Assembly (NCBI RefSeq): GCF_000003855.2
Contig: NW_003101681.1
Location: forward strand, 3,613,344 to 3,677,343
Direction: 5' to 3'
Source: Blastomyces gilchristii SLH14081
Taxonomy: Eukaryota; Ascomycota; Eurotiomycetes; Onygenales; Ajellomycetaceae
Length of the DNA: 64,000 nt
A program made the translations under genes and the position numbers. Below are positions 1 to 11,805 of this stretch, one piece after another; position 1 is the first letter of the stretch, and each line of letters starts with the position of its first letter. A model generated the notes under the pieces. The model made no database searches, was not told where the DNA came from, and worked only from the letters and a program-made list of their open reading frames with translations.

Positions 1-76
1 TCTTACCATTATCGTCAATATGTCACCTCAACTCAGTGATTTCACCAGCAACAAGATTGTATATGCCTGCTGAGAT
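1..76. other. Unassigned flank left of MITE-1
   Basis: This short stretch is less AT-rich than its surroundings and matches nothing else in the window. It continues, after removal of MITE-1 and its 8-bp duplication, into 591-904. One frame starting at the ATG near 20 stays open across the rejoined junction for some 20 codons apart from one TGA, so it may be a remnant of an older gene or element. I do not recognise it. Confidence 0.3.
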
Positions 77-582
77 TAGACTGGCCGCCGGGACCATGAA
101 TTTCATGTTTGGTCCCATTTGATCTGGTTCTATACATTTCTTGGTGTGAATCCTGCTGGGACTAATCATTAAAAAAACATGCAAAGTGACTATATATCAG
201 ATCTCAAAATGAGATCATGACTTAGAAAAAATAAGAAAGTGATCTCATTTAATCTCATTTAGTCTCATTCTTAGTATAAAGTGACTATTTTTAAACATTT
301 TAAGGTTTTTTTTAGACTATTTTTAATTTTTTACAAAGTAACACTTTTTAATAACACTTAAATAAGATTTAAAGTTATTTGAAGTAATAAAAATAAGTTA
401 AATAAAGAAGTGAAAATTATAATCTTATTTAAAAAATATAATAAGAGTAAACAGTAAGTCTTACTGAGATAGTATAAGAGTACTATTTAATATTAAAACT
501 ATGTAATAAGATTAGTTAAATTAATAATAAGATTATTAAATATTCTGATTCTGATCTCAGACACAGTCACATAGTCAGTCTA
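77..582 (+). mobile_element. MITE-1, 506-bp non-coding hAT-like element
   Basis: The element begins TAGACTGGCCG and ends GGTCAGTCTA-like (here ATAGTCAGTCTA), giving short imperfect terminal inverted repeats. It is flanked by an 8-bp duplication, GCTGAGAT at 69-76 and GCTAAGAT at 583-590, differing by one G-to-A change. Four other copies in this window have the same length and 8-bp duplications. No coding frame is present. An 8-bp TSD with short TIRs is typical of hAT elements, so I infer a non-autonomous hAT derivative moved by a transposase encoded elsewhere. Confidence 0.85.
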
Positions 583-904
583 GCTAAGATTACCCGGAGT
601 ATTAATTATCACTTAATTTCAATGAAATCTTTGAACTGTCAGAGAACTCTGTTTAATATATAATGTAAAGTTAAAGATTACACTAGATATCTTATCAGAA
701 TTGAAGAATCAGTTAGATACTCAGTTTAATGAAGATATTAAAGCTTTTTTATATTATACAGTTAAGAACTTTATAAGAGAAAGATTTAGATTGCAATTTA
801 TTAAAATATAATACTGATTTAAAAGTGAAAGCAGTATTAGATCTGCTTCTATTACTATAAACAGTGAATAAAAATGATTTAAAGTTCTGTAATTTTATTT
901 CTTA
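583..904. other. AT-rich unassigned sequence
   Basis: About 320 bases between MITE-1 and the SINE tail. It has no recognisable protein domain and no second copy in the window. A short unmutated patch (TACCCGGAG) lies just after the MITE duplication. It is probably the older sequence into which both MITE-1 and the SINE were inserted. Confidence 0.3.
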
Positions 905-1113
905 GAATTATTATTATTCTTTCATTATACTTATATACAAGTGAAGCTTATAATAAGTTCTTGTGTAATGTTAAATACAGATTAAGTGTTGATTATACAG
1001 AAGAAATTACAGATATTATTATTATATCAAGACAACAAGAACATAGACAAATACAAAGAAGTGATTATTAGATACATGTAAGAATAACTTCTCAGCTCCG
1101 AAATATGAAGTAA
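905..1113 (-). mobile_element. SINE S1, 3' part with (TAA)n tail
   Basis: Read on the minus strand this is the 3' half of a SINE whose 5' half lies at 7383-7511. The two parts are separated by element A1, whose 5-bp duplication AGTAA flanks both cuts. The same sequence is continuous in SINE S2 (30004-30355). The minus-strand 3' end reads GTATAATGAAAGAATAATAA, nearly the same as the LINE 3' terminus in this window, followed by TAA repeats. No protein is encoded. Confidence 0.65.
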
Positions 1114-1428
1114 TGTGACAGACTACATCTGATTAATTATATAGACTATTTCATGACACTTCATAGATTCTGCTGAAAGCTTCAATTCTCAGTCATTAAT
1201 TATAAGCTGAAAAACTCACAGAATTTCTATTCTTTCACTCTGAAGTTTTACTATATACACAGAATTTCTATTCTTTCACTCTGAAGCTTTATTATATATA
1301 TATATGTATAAATATTCACTTCAATCACTGATTTCTATACTTTCTCTTTTTTTCTTCACTAATATTTTTCACTTTTGTATTATAAGAGCTATATATTATA
1401 CTAATCTATTCAGTGTAGATCTCTTACA
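1114..1428 (+). repeat. A1 5' LTR (315 bp)
   Basis: Starts TGTGACAGAC and ends CTCTTACA. It aligns along its whole length with the A1 3' LTR and both A2 LTRs. It contains a TATATATGTATAAATA TATA-like region and, about 60 bases further on, an AT-rich segment where other copies read AACATTTTTCA, the proposed self-primer. The primer site follows the LTR directly at about 1431. Confidence 0.88.
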
Positions 1429-3180
1429 CTTGAAAAACATTTATCATCTTCTTATTAGAAATAATTATCTATTAAGAAGATATCTGAATATGTAATAATA
1501 TATAAGAAATAGAGAAATGAATAATCAGTTAAGTAGATACTGAGTCTCTAAATAGAAGCTTACTTATCAGTTACTCTAACTCTGTAACAAGATCTTATAA
1601 GAGAATGTCAGTGAAAGATCTGAGAGTTCTGACATCTTAGATAATTAAGATATTCATACAATTATACTTCTTTCAATTTCACAGTTATTATACATTCAAC
1701 AAACAACATATCTATTAATAATATAAGAGAACTCTTAAATGTAATCATGAATACAGTGTAACAATAACTCTGAGCAATGTTGAAATTATAATAAAAATAG
1801 ATAGCTGATATACATGCCACTTAATAACACTAATATGAAGAAATTCAATAATTATCTTAATAAGAAATCACTGCATACAAAATTGCAACACTGACTGAAT
1901 CAGATATAAATATGTAAGAACTGAAGAAATAGCTAGATATCTCTGTATATTTTGATCCTTCTGATCTCACTCACTATTCATCATGAAGATTGAAAATGCA
2001 TGTGAAATTAAGAGTAGATGAAGATATCATTAATTTATTAACTAATCAAGATTAGTATATCAATGGTTGATTGAAACATCATATAAGACAGAAGTTTTAT
2101 TCATGAATAAAAGCATGTAAATCAGCATTGTAAACATCTGATAATATTATTAAATATCTCGATATTCTGTTTCAAGACACTGCTATACAATAGAAAGTAT
2201 TAGATTAATTACAGAGTATTTAACAGAGAAATACTCCTATTATAATATTTATTCCTGACTTCAATATCAAGATTCTACAAGCAGGTGATCAATCTTGAGA
2301 GAATTAAATGAAGATTAGTATGCTTGAGAAAGAATTAACTTTGAAACTCTTACAGAGTCTTATAAGTGTAAATAAAGACTCAACTTATAAAGACTTTTGT
2401 ATATAACTTCAGACATTGAATAATCATCTGATCAAGCTCAAGAGTATACAGAACAGTGATAGAAGATATTACATGTCAGTTATCTATACATCTGTGCTGA
2501 AGAATGATAATACAGATACTATGAATTGAGTGAACTTAAATATCTATACATAAGCAAGAGTTTTCATTATCTGAATAGACTTTCAAGTTTCTGAAATCAC
2601 TTCTGAAGAAGTTACTGATCAATGTTAATAAGAAATATGTATTAATTGTAATCAAGCAGAACATATCACTTTCAACTGCTAATCAGCCTATATACCTTCT
2701 CATTCAAAAGAAGGATTAATATCAGTAGATCACATCAATGACATTGTATTGAAGAAAGATTTAAAAGATAACTATAAGAATACTCTGATGAAACAGAGAA
2801 AAGATTAGCTTCTGTTCAAATTTATAAACAGAAGCTTGAAGTGATCAGATAACAATGATTTAAAGAGAAAATAACAATGAATGTGATTCTTGTATCTACT
2901 ATGATCAATAATACATATAATATGAAAGTCATGATAGACAGCAGTCTATATTACTATATAATGATTAAATTTTCAGTTGTAAGACATTATAATCTTCAGT
3001 ATATCTTTTTACTAAAATTCTGACTTCTTACAGAATTTAATGATCTAAAAGACATTCACACTCATTATATAATAAAACTAAATATAGATATCAGAGAATA
3101 TCAATGTGAAGATACTTATATATATAAAGTGAATAATCTTGACTATAATCTTATACTAGAACTTGTCTGACTATCTGAAC
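1429..3180 (+). pseudogene. A1 gag and protease, degraded
   Basis: Gag would form the particle and bind element RNA; protease would cleave the polyprotein. A CCHC zinc knuckle is intact at 2638-2679: C-x2-C-x4-H-x4-C, residues CINCNQAEHITFNC. About 200 bases later (2876 onward) a frame matches the retroviral-type aspartic protease of sister copy A2; the catalytic Asp is kept in MIDSS but the Gly of the D-S/T-G triad is lost. Many stop codons interrupt the gag part, so no product is expected. Confidence 0.7.
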
Positions 3181-3589
3181 AAGATATCTTGTTAAATGCT
3201 TAAAACAGAAGCTTAATATTCTCTAAGAATGATAGAATTCATAAAGATAATATTTACAAGACTATAAATCTTACACAGATCTCTGTCAACACTTATGAAA
3301 TACTCTGAAAAAGAAGTTATTGATAAGACTGCTGATAAAGTCACTGATAGTAGAATTATATAGTAATATATTTCATCAGTCTGACTAATATCAAGAAAGC
3401 TCTAGAGAAGTTATCTCATACTATAATAACAGATTCTCATACAAAACTCTCTTAATAATATTATCAATATCTAGATATTTTCTGATAAGATAATATTATA
3501 AATATACCTCTCTTATAAGACTCAGAAGTGAATCACAGTATTAAGTTAGAAAAGAAGTATAATAAGAACTCTGAGTCATTATAAGACTC

Positions 3590-4860
3590 TCTTTATAATA
3601 TGTCTCAAGATGAACTTCTTCTTCTTCAGAAGACACTCAATGATCTGCTGAATAAGAAATTTATATACATTAGTAACTCTTTCACTGCAGCTTCTATTCT
3701 CTTTGCAAAGCAATCATCTGAAGAACTCTGATTCTGTGTAAACAATTAAGATCTGAACAGATTAATAAAGAAAGATTGTTATCTCTTATCTCTTATCAAT
3801 GAAATTCAAGCATATATCAGATAAGCTCAATAGTTTACAAATTAAGATATTATCATAATATTTCATAAGATTTGTATCACTGAAGAAGATGAATGACTTA
3901 CAGTATTCTGAATATATTATAACCTCTTTAAATGAGTAGTTACACTCTTTGAACTGATAAATAGTGTCAGTATATTTCAGAAGTATATGAACTGAGTACT
4001 CTGAGATTTTCTTGATAAGTTTGTATCTGCATATCTAGATAACATCCTCATCTTTATTAATGAATTCAGAAAGAAATATCAGAAACATGTGCAGAGAGTA
4101 TTACAATGATTATAAGAAGCAGAACTATTAATAGATATTAATAAGTGTGATTTTAAAGTCAAGAGTACAAAATATCTAGGTTTTATTATAGAAGCTGATA
4201 AGAGAATTTGAATGAATTCTAAGAAGATCTTCATCAGTCTTGAGAAAAAGCTTTATATACTGTGAAAGATATACAAAGCTTCATCAGATTTACAAACTTC
4301 TATTAGTGATTTATATAAGACTTCTCAGATATTATGAGATCACTTACAGAACTGATCAAGAAGAACTCAGTATTTCAGTAATCAGTGAATACTGCAGCTG
4401 TATTTACACAGATGAAGAAGATATTCATTAATACTTCTCTATTTATAATATTTAATTGTGATTATAAGATAGTTATTAAAGTTAACTTCTCTCACTATAT
4501 CACAGAAGAACCTATATTATAATACAATGATGAAGACGTCTTATAATCATGTATATTTATATCTAAGAAACTGAGTCTCACTGAATGCAATTGTCAGATC
4601 TATGATAAGAAACCTCTTATGATTATACACTGTCTAGAAGAATGAGATTCTGAACTCTGAAGTGTCTTCAAATTTAAGATAATCACAGATTATAAGAATC
4701 TCAAGTATTTCACAATCACTTATAAGCTTACTGAATGTCAAATGCAATGATTTGAGCTATTAAGTCATTTTCATTTCACTATACACTGTCATCTTAGCAG
4801 TCAGAACTCAATGACAGATACTCTCTTATAATAAGAGTAAGATATGCCTTTCAATGTAGT
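3590..4860 (+). pseudogene. A1 reverse transcriptase and RNase H, degraded
   Basis: Polymerase region that would copy element RNA into cDNA. The palm motif at 4032-4043 reads YLDN where family members have YLDD, a G-to-A change of the second catalytic Asp. Downstream, phrases equivalent to the gypsy RT thumb, then RNase H motifs (a YDKKPL block and TDYKNL) are visible in one plus-strand frame. A 63-codon open frame at 4240-4431 is out of register with this reading and is chance. Stop codons are frequent, mostly TGA. Confidence 0.75.
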
Positions 4861-4899
4861 AGACATCTATTAAATAAACTGAGAATATCAACTCTTAGA

Positions 4900-7070
4900 T
4901 CTGAAGATATTAGTTTATTAAGATAAAACAACTCATGACACTATACATACTTCTTCAATTAGAATACTTTCTCTCTGAACTGTTACTGACACTGATATTA
5001 ACATTAATATCATCACTAACATTGACACTGATATCTCAACTTCTTCTAAATCTACACTGAATGAATTGTGATATACAACAGCTCAAACTAATAAACTTCT
5101 TCAAGTTCTCACTGAAGCAGTATATTAAGAAGCATCTCAGTTTTCCTCAGAACTATGTATAAGAACTGACATCTCAGAATACTTAATTGATGATAATAAT
5201 ACTCTGCAATTTCATGAATAATGTTGAGTCTCTCACTGCAAATTGTTACATACTCAGATAATGGAAGAGATGCATAATTTATATATAATTCATCACTCAG
5301 ATTATGAGTAACTGAATTGAATAATCTCTTGAGAGTTCTACTGATCAGAGATATTAAACAGCATCAGATATTTCATCTGAAACTGTAACTGTTATTCTTC
5401 TATCATCTTATGAAAGAACTATAGAAAAGGCTTACTGAAATCAGTCAATATCTCTGATAGAATCTGATAAGATGTAGTAATTAACTTTACTGTTAATCTC
5501 TTTGAGAGTAAGAGTTATAGAAACATTCTAATTATTCTAAACTGATTAAGTAAAGATGTAATATTGAAATCTTATAATAAGATGAATACTGAACAAGTTA
5601 ATAAAGTCTTTCTACAGAGCTTATTCTCTCAGATGTATAAATTACTGTGATCTGTAATGTTAAATTCAGATTGTCAATTTATAAGTACTCTCTGAACAAG
5701 AATCTATCAAGTTCTTAAGAATATATATTAATTATCAACTGTCTATCACTCTTAGACTGGCCGCCGGGACTATGAATTTCACGTTTGATCTCATTTGATC
5801 TGGTCTCATACATTTCTTGGCGTGAATCCCGCTGGGACTAGTCATTAAAAAAACATGCAAAGTGACTATATATCAGATCTTAAAATGAAACCATGACTTG
5901 AAAAAAATGAGAAAGTGATCTCATTTGATTCTATTTAGTCTCATTCTTGGCATAAAGTTACTATTGTTAGACATTTTAAGGTTTTTTTTAGACTATTTTT
6001 AATTTTTTAAAAAGTAATGCTTCTTGATAACACTCAAATGAGATTTAAAGTCATTTAAAGCAATAAAAATAATTTAAATTGAGAAGTGAAAATCATGATC
6101 TCATTTGAAAAATGTGACAAGAGTAGACAGTAAGTTTCACTGAGACAGTATGAGACTACTATCTAATGTTAAAACCGTGTAATGAGCTCAGTCGAATTGG
6201 TAATGAGACTATTAAAAAATCTGGTCCTGGTTTCAGACACGGTCACACGGTCAGTCTAATTACTCTGAAACTGATAATATATCAGAATGAATAATTTAGA
6301 CTGTAAAGAACTATCTTTATAAGTTCTGTAATTACTTATAGAATGATTGATATAATCTTCTTCTATATGCAGAGATTGCTATCAATAATTAAGATTCTGT
6401 TTCAACAGATATAAGTCTATTCTTTCTTACACACAGTTATTACATAAGAATGTTGAATCTTCTAAAGATTATACAGTGTACACTGAATCTTTACAGTCTG
6501 ATTCAGATTGCTGAAAATATAGTAATAAAGCTCTGAGACACTTATAGCTGTGTAGAAGCCTTCATGACAAGTGCTAAACAAGATTAAGAAGATTAAATCA
6601 ATGTTTACTGAGATTCTTCTGAGTAATATAAGATAGAAGATCTGATATAATTGAATCTTAAGAATATACAGATCACACACTTATCTTATATACTGAATTA
6701 CTATTATATTAATATAAAGTAATAGAAGTTCTAGACAGTTATAACTACTGTCTTGACACATTATTATAGATATATAATATCTTTTATATAAGCGTGCTTC
6801 ACTGCACTATCATCAATTGATTCTCTTCTTAACTAACTTCTGACTGATAGCTGTCAGAAATCATAGAAGAAGATAATGAACTTGAATAAGAAATTGAAGA
6901 TATTGTTGATAAGACACTCTGTGACTGCAGCTGATAATATCTTATGAAATGAGTAAGCTACAATCATCTGATCTGAACTCTGAGCTCTGTATTATCTGAG
7001 ATAGCAGCTCTTGATCAATGAAAACTACATGTTCACAACTCTACATCATTTCTGAAAAGAATAGACTAAT
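4900..7070 (+). pseudogene. A1 integrase and chromodomain, split by MITE-2
   Basis: Integrase would insert the cDNA and the chromodomain would guide it to heterochromatin. The zinc-binding and core regions precede MITE-2 (5753-6258) and the rest follows it. A C-terminal chromodomain-like stretch lies near 6855-6965 (EIEDI...YLMK). The region is colinear with A2 27960-29230, where it is easier to read. Numerous stop codons and the MITE make it non-functional. Confidence 0.7.
5753..6258 (+). mobile_element. MITE-2, 506 bp, inside A1
   Basis: Same element as MITE-1, starting TAGACTGGCCG and ending CGGTCAGTCTA. The 8-bp duplication is ATCACTCT (5745-5752) and ATTACTCT (6259-6266). Comparing A2 at 28500-28540 shows A1 sequence resuming exactly after the duplication, so this is a clean insertion into the integrase region. 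This copy keeps more CpG and CpC (GGCCGCCGGG at its left end) than the A1 sequence around it. Confidence 0.88.
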
Positions 7071-7377
7071 GTGACAGACTGCATTGAATCAATTATATAG
7101 ACTATTCTATTACACTTTATAGATTCTGTCAAAAGCTCTGATTCTCAGTCACTGATTCTTAGTTAAAAAACTCATAGAATTTCTATTCTCTCACTCTGAA
7201 GCTTCACTGTATACACAAAATTTCTAATCTTCTGCTCTGACACTTCACTGTGTATATATATAAATATTCACTTCAATCACTGATTGTACTTTCTCTTTTT
7301 TCCTTCTCTAACATTTTTCACTTTTGTATTATAAGATCTATATATTATATCAATCTGTTCAGCGTAGGCCCCCGATA
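7071..7377 (+). repeat. A1 3' LTR (307 bp)
   Basis: Begins TGTGACAGACTGC and ends GGCCCCCGATA, directly followed by the duplicated AGTAA. Its terminal 11 bases differ from the usual CTCTTACA end but align without a gap. It retains AACATTTTTCA, the proposed self-primer sequence, near 7311. Confidence 0.87.
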
Positions 7378-7382
7378 AGTAA

Positions 7383-7511
7383 TTTTATTAAAGTGATTTA
7401 TACATCTCTGTATTTATTAGAAATCTGAGATACTTGAGTTCTGAATTTAATGTATTCTCTGCGGGTTTTGAACTCACATGCCTTGATTTCTCACATCTAG
7501 ATGTTATCAGA
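7383..7511 (-). mobile_element. SINE S1, 5' part with tRNA-like head
   Basis: Minus-strand 5' portion of SINE S1. Around 7463-7476 the plus strand reads GCGGGTTTTGAACTCAC; its complement GTGAGTTCAAAACCCGC looks like a tRNA T-arm (stem G-T-G-A-G with C-C-C-G-C, one pair broken by a likely G-to-A change) and resembles a Pol III B box. An A-box-like segment precedes it near 7490-7510. MITE-5 is inserted into the head at 7512, with an 8-bp duplication. Confidence 0.6.
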
Positions 7512-7891
7512 TAGACTGACTGTGTGATCATATCTAAGATTAGAATCAGAATATTTGATAGTCTTATTATCAATTTAATTAAGCTTATTATATAATATTA
7601 AGATTAGATAGTAGTTTTATATTATCTCAGTAAGACTCACTATCTACTCTTATCACATTTTTAAACTGAGACTATGATTTTCACTTCTCAATTTCAATTC
7701 ATTTTTTTACTTTAAATGACTTTAAATGTCATTTAAGTGATATCAAATATTATTACTTTTTAAAAAATTAAAAATAGTCTAAAAGAAGCTTTAAAATCTC
7801 TCAAAATAGTAACTGTATATTAAGAATGAGACTAAATAAAATTAAATAAAATTACTTTCTTAATTGTTCTAAGTTATAATATTATTTTAAG
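7512..7891 (-). mobile_element. MITE-5, first part (interrupted by A2)
   Basis: Minus-oriented copy of the 506-bp MITE. This 380-bp part plus 126 bp at 29635-29760 gives exactly 506 bp once the A2 duplication TTAAG is counted once. The MITE's own 8-bp duplication is TTATCAGA (7504-7511) and CTATCAGA (29761-29768), in the head of SINE S1. Confidence 0.85.
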
Positions 7892-8202
7892 TCTGGCGGG
7901 CTGCGCCTGATCAATCTTATAGACTATTTCATGACACTTTATAGATTTCACTGAAAGCTCTGATTCTCAGTCACTGATTCTCAGCTGAAAAACTCACAGA
8001 ATTTCTATTCTTCTGCTCTGAAGTGTTCTCATGTATGTGAAATTTCTATTCTTCTGTTCTGAAAATTCATTATGTATATATATTAATACTCACTCTGATC
8101 ACTGATTTCTGTACTTTCTCTTTTTTCCTTCTCTAATGTTTTTCACTTTTGTATTATAAGACCTATATATTCTACTGATCTATTCAGCATAGATCTCTTA
8201 CA
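7892..8202 (+). repeat. A2 5' LTR (311 bp)
   Basis: Starts TCTGGCGGGCTGCGCC where the A2 3' LTR and the A1 LTRs read TGTGACARACTGCATC-like sequence; the GC-rich version is probably closest to the ancestor apart from its second base. It ends CTCTTACA. The self-primer segment here reads AATGTTTTTCA. The primer site TGAAAAATGTT follows two bases after the LTR. Confidence 0.86.
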
Positions 8203-10090
8203 CTTGAAAAATGTTCATTATCTTCTTATTAGAAATGATTACTCATTGAGCTATCTGAACACATAACAATATGTAAGAAATAGAGAAATGAACAATCAGT
8301 TAAGTGAACACTGAGTCTCTAGATAGAAGCTTACTCACTAGTCACTCTGACTCTGTAACAAGATCTTATAAAGAGAATGTCAGTGAAAGATTTGAGAGTT
8401 CTGACATCTTAGATGTATGCGATATTCATATGATTACATTTCTTCTGATTCCGCAGATATCACACATTCAACGAACAATACAGCTATGTCTACTGATAAT
8501 ATGAGAGAACCCTTGAATGCGAGCATAAATGCAGTGCCACAGTGACTCCGATCAATGTTGAAATTACAACAGCAACAGATAGCTGATATTCATGTAAGTT
8601 AACAACATCAATATGAGGAAATTTAACAACTATCTCAACTAGAAATCTCTGCACAAACAATTTCAACACTGACTGAATCGGATATGAACATGATACAAGT
8701 ACTGAAGAAATGTCTAGATGCTCTTATGTATTTCAATACTTCTGATCTCACTCTCTATTCATCATAAAGATTGAAAATGCTTATAAAACTAAGTGTAGAT
8801 GAAGATGTCATCAGTCTGTTAACTAATCAAGATTGATATATCAATGATTGATTGAAGAATCGCATGAGACAGAAGTTTCATTCATGAATGAAGTCATGTG
8901 AATCAGCATTATATACATCTGATAATATGATCAAGTATCTCAATGTTCTGTTCTGAGACACTGCTATACAATAGAAGGTATTAGATTAATTACAGAGTGC
9001 TCAACAGAGAAATACTTCTCTTATAACATTCATCTCTGATTTCAACATCAAGATGCTAGAAGCAGATGATTAATCTTGAGAGAATTAAATAAAGATTATT
9101 ATGCTTAAGAAAGTATTAACTTTTGAACTCTGACAGACTCTTATAAGTGTAGATAAAGACTCAACTTATGAAGACTTCTATATATAACTTAAGACACTGA
9201 ATGACTGTCTGAGCAAGCTCAAGAGTATATAGAACAGTGATAGAAGATATTACACCTCAGTCACTCATGCATCTATGTCAAAGAATGACCATGCAGATGC
9301 TATGAATTGAGTGAACTTAAATATCTATACATAAGTAAGAGTTTCTATCATCTGAACAGGCTTCAGAGTCTCTGAGATCACTTCTGAAGAAGTTGCTGAT
9401 GCATGTCAATAAGAGATGTATATCAATTGTAACTGATTAGAACATATCACTTTCAACTACTTATCAGTCTATGTGTCTTCTCATTTGAAAGAAAGATTAA
9501 TACTAGTAGTTCATATCAATCACATTGCATTGAAGAAAGATTCAGAAGATAACTATGAGAACATCTCAATGAAACAGGGAAAAGATTAACTCCTGTTCAA
9601 ATTCACAAACAGGAGCTTGAAGAGGTCAGATGATAATAATTTGAAGAGAAAATGACAATGAATGCAATTCTTGTATCTACTGTGATTGATAATATGTATA
9701 ATATGAAAGTCATGATAGACAGGAGTCTATGTCACTATAAAATGATTAAATCTTCAGTTGTAAGATGTTATAACCTTCAGCATATTCTCTTATCAAAACC
9801 TCAACTCCTTGCAGAATTTGATGATTCAAAAGACATTCACACTCATTACATGATGAAACTAAACATAGATATCAGAGAACATCAATGTGAAGATGCTTAT
9901 ACATATGAAGTTGATAATCTTGACTATAATCTTATGCTGGAACTTGTCTAGCTATCTGAACAAGGTATCTTGTTAAATGCTCAAATCAGGAGCTTAATAT
10001 TCTCTAATAATAATAGAATTCTCAAAGATAATATTCACAAGACTATGAATCTTACACAGATCTCTGTCAACTCTTATGAAATACTCTGAA
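8203..10090 (+). pseudogene. A2 gag and protease, degraded
   Basis: Plus-strand reading frame colinear with A1. The zinc knuckle near 9421-9462 has lost two of its cysteines (YINC...HITFNY). The protease segment lies in a frame open from 9652 to 9951, with the active-site region reading MIDRS where family A1 has MIDSS. Gag stop codons are mainly TGA. It would have encoded the structural polyprotein and protease of the element. Confidence 0.7.
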
Positions 10091-10299
10091 AAAGAAGTTA
10101 TGAATGAGACTGCTGACAAAGTCACTGATAGCAGAATTATATAGTAATCTATTCTGTCAGTCTGACTGATATTAAGAAAGCTCTAGAGAAGTTATTCTGT
10201 ACTACAACAACTGATTCTTATATGAAACTCTCTCAATAATAGCATGAATATCTAGATGTCTTCTGATAAGATAACATTATGAATATACCTCTCTTATAA

Positions 10300-11379
10300 G
10301 GCTCAGAAGTGAATCACAGTATCAAGTTAGAAAAGAAGAATAATAAGAATTCTAAGTTATCATAAGGCTCTCTTTACAATATGTCTCAAAATGAACTTCT
10401 TCTTCTTCAGAAGATACCCAATGATCTGTTGAATCAGAGATTTATACATATTAGTATCTCTTTCACTGCAGCTTCTATTCTCTTTGCAAAGAAATCAGAT
10501 GAAGAACTCTGATTCTGTGTGAACTATTAAGGTTTGAACAGATTGATAAAGAAAGATCATTATCTCTTATCTCTTATCAATGAAACTCTAGCATGTATCA
10601 GATGAGCTTAATGAGTTATAAAGCTAGATATCATTACTGCATTTCATAGAATTTGTATTACTGAAGAAGATGAATAGCTTACAGCATTCTGAATATGTGA
10701 TAACCTCTTTGAATGAGTAGTCACACTCTTTGAACTGACTAACACTCTCAGTATATTTCAGAAGTATATCAACTGAGTACTCTGAGATTTTCTTGATAAG
10801 TTTGTACCTGTATATCTAGATGATATTCTCATCTTCACTCATGAATTCAGAAAGAAACATCAGAAATATGTATCAAAAGTATTATAATAATTACAAGAAG
10901 CAGCACTATTAATAGGTATTGATAAGTGTGATTTTAAAGTCAAGAGTACAAAATACCTAGATTTTATCATAGAAGCTGATAAGAGGATTTGAATGAATTC
11001 TGAGAAGATCTTCATCACTCTCAAATGAGAAGCTTTATATACTGTGAAAGATATACAAAGCTTTATCAGATTTCCTAACTTCTATCAGTGATTTATATAC
11101 AACTTCTCAGATATTATGAGATTACTTACAGAACTCATTATGAAGAACTCTGTATTTCAGTGATTAGTGAATGTTGAAGCTGCATTCATACAGATAAAGA
11201 GAATATTTATTAATATCTCTCTGTTAATAATATTTGAGTCTGATTATGAGATAGTTTATTGAAGCTGACTTCTCTGACTATATTACAGAAGAAGCTATAT
11301 TATAATATAATAATAAAGATATCTGACAATCATGTGTCTTTATGTCTAGGAAACTGAGTTCTGCTGAGTGAAATTATGA
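10300..11379 (+). pseudogene. A2 reverse transcriptase, start of RNase H
   Basis: Reverse transcriptase with the catalytic palm motif intact at 10813-10827 (YLDDI). A frame through 10380-11000 contains recognisable gypsy RT blocks (SFTAASILFAKK, ELTNTLSVFQKYI, GIDKCDFKV), separated by TGA codons at expected tryptophans. The region ends at the LINE-1 insertion. A 15-bp imperfect duplication, TGAGTGAAATTATGA at 11365-11379 and TGAATGCAATTATGA at 27374-27388, marks the cut; the gene resumes at 27374. Confidence 0.8.
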
Positions 11380-11560
11380 TTAATATTATTATTATTATTC
11401 TTCAATTATAGATGTATACAGTCAGAGACTATGACATCTACCTGAGAACTTTTAGTTCTCAAAGCCTTTCCTATATCTATAGTGTCAACTATTGTACATT
11501 TATCAATTTCAGATATGCAAAATCAGAAAATTTCAGCTCAGAATATAAAAACAGTTTATA
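11380..11560 (-). repeat. LINE-1 3' UTR: hairpin and (TAA)n tail
   Basis: On the minus strand a segment ending GTATAATTGAAGAATAAT-like sequence runs into TAA repeats. It includes a hairpin (arms CTGAGAAC/GTTCTCAG, 5-nt loop) near 11440-11460, complete except for one terminal change. The same 3' end is present in LINE-2 and LINE-3. Such 3' hairpins are commonly the recognition signal for LINE reverse transcriptase; that role is inferred here. Confidence 0.8.
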
Positions 11561-11805
11561 AATTGCAGTATTTCAACACCTTCTAATACTTTGAAATCAT
11601 TTCAAAATATCATGATAAAGAAAAAGAGAATATAGTCTTAACAATAGACACATTAAATAGATAGATAGAAAAGAACAGAAAGGAATAAGTACAGTAAAGA
11701 GAGACTATAATAAAACAAAATTATTAAAAGATAGTTTATAGCTGTTTTAACAGACTATATCTAATTATTTTCTATCTCTTCATATTCAGATGCTTCTGAA
11801 TACAG

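Larger units (their letters stand above)
1114..7377 (+). mobile_element. A1: Ty3/gypsy chromovirus, full length, inactivated
   Basis: A complete LTR retrotransposon bounded by LTRs at 1114-1428 and 7071-7377 and by a perfect 5-bp duplication AGTAA (1109-1113, 7378-7382). Its interior encodes, in order, gag with a zinc knuckle, protease, reverse transcriptase, RNase H, integrase and a chromodomain, all on the plus strand and all interrupted by stop codons. It is inserted in SINE S1 and itself carries MITE-2 in the integrase region. It is more AT-shifted than sister copy A2. Order PR-RT-RH-IN plus a C-terminal chromodomain is the chromovirus arrangement of Ty3/gypsy elements. Confidence 0.9.

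Noticed and set aside
77..582. MITE as a Tc1/mariner element with TA duplication
   Set aside because: The ends are TA...TA, but 8-bp duplications beyond them are seen in all five copies, two of them perfect for three independent sites, which fits hAT better.
1304..1495. Short frames in family A LTRs, leaders and opposite strands (for example 1304-1495, 6462-6680, 28746-28928)
   Set aside because: They are chance frames in LTR sequence or mirrors of the chromovirus integrase C-terminus.
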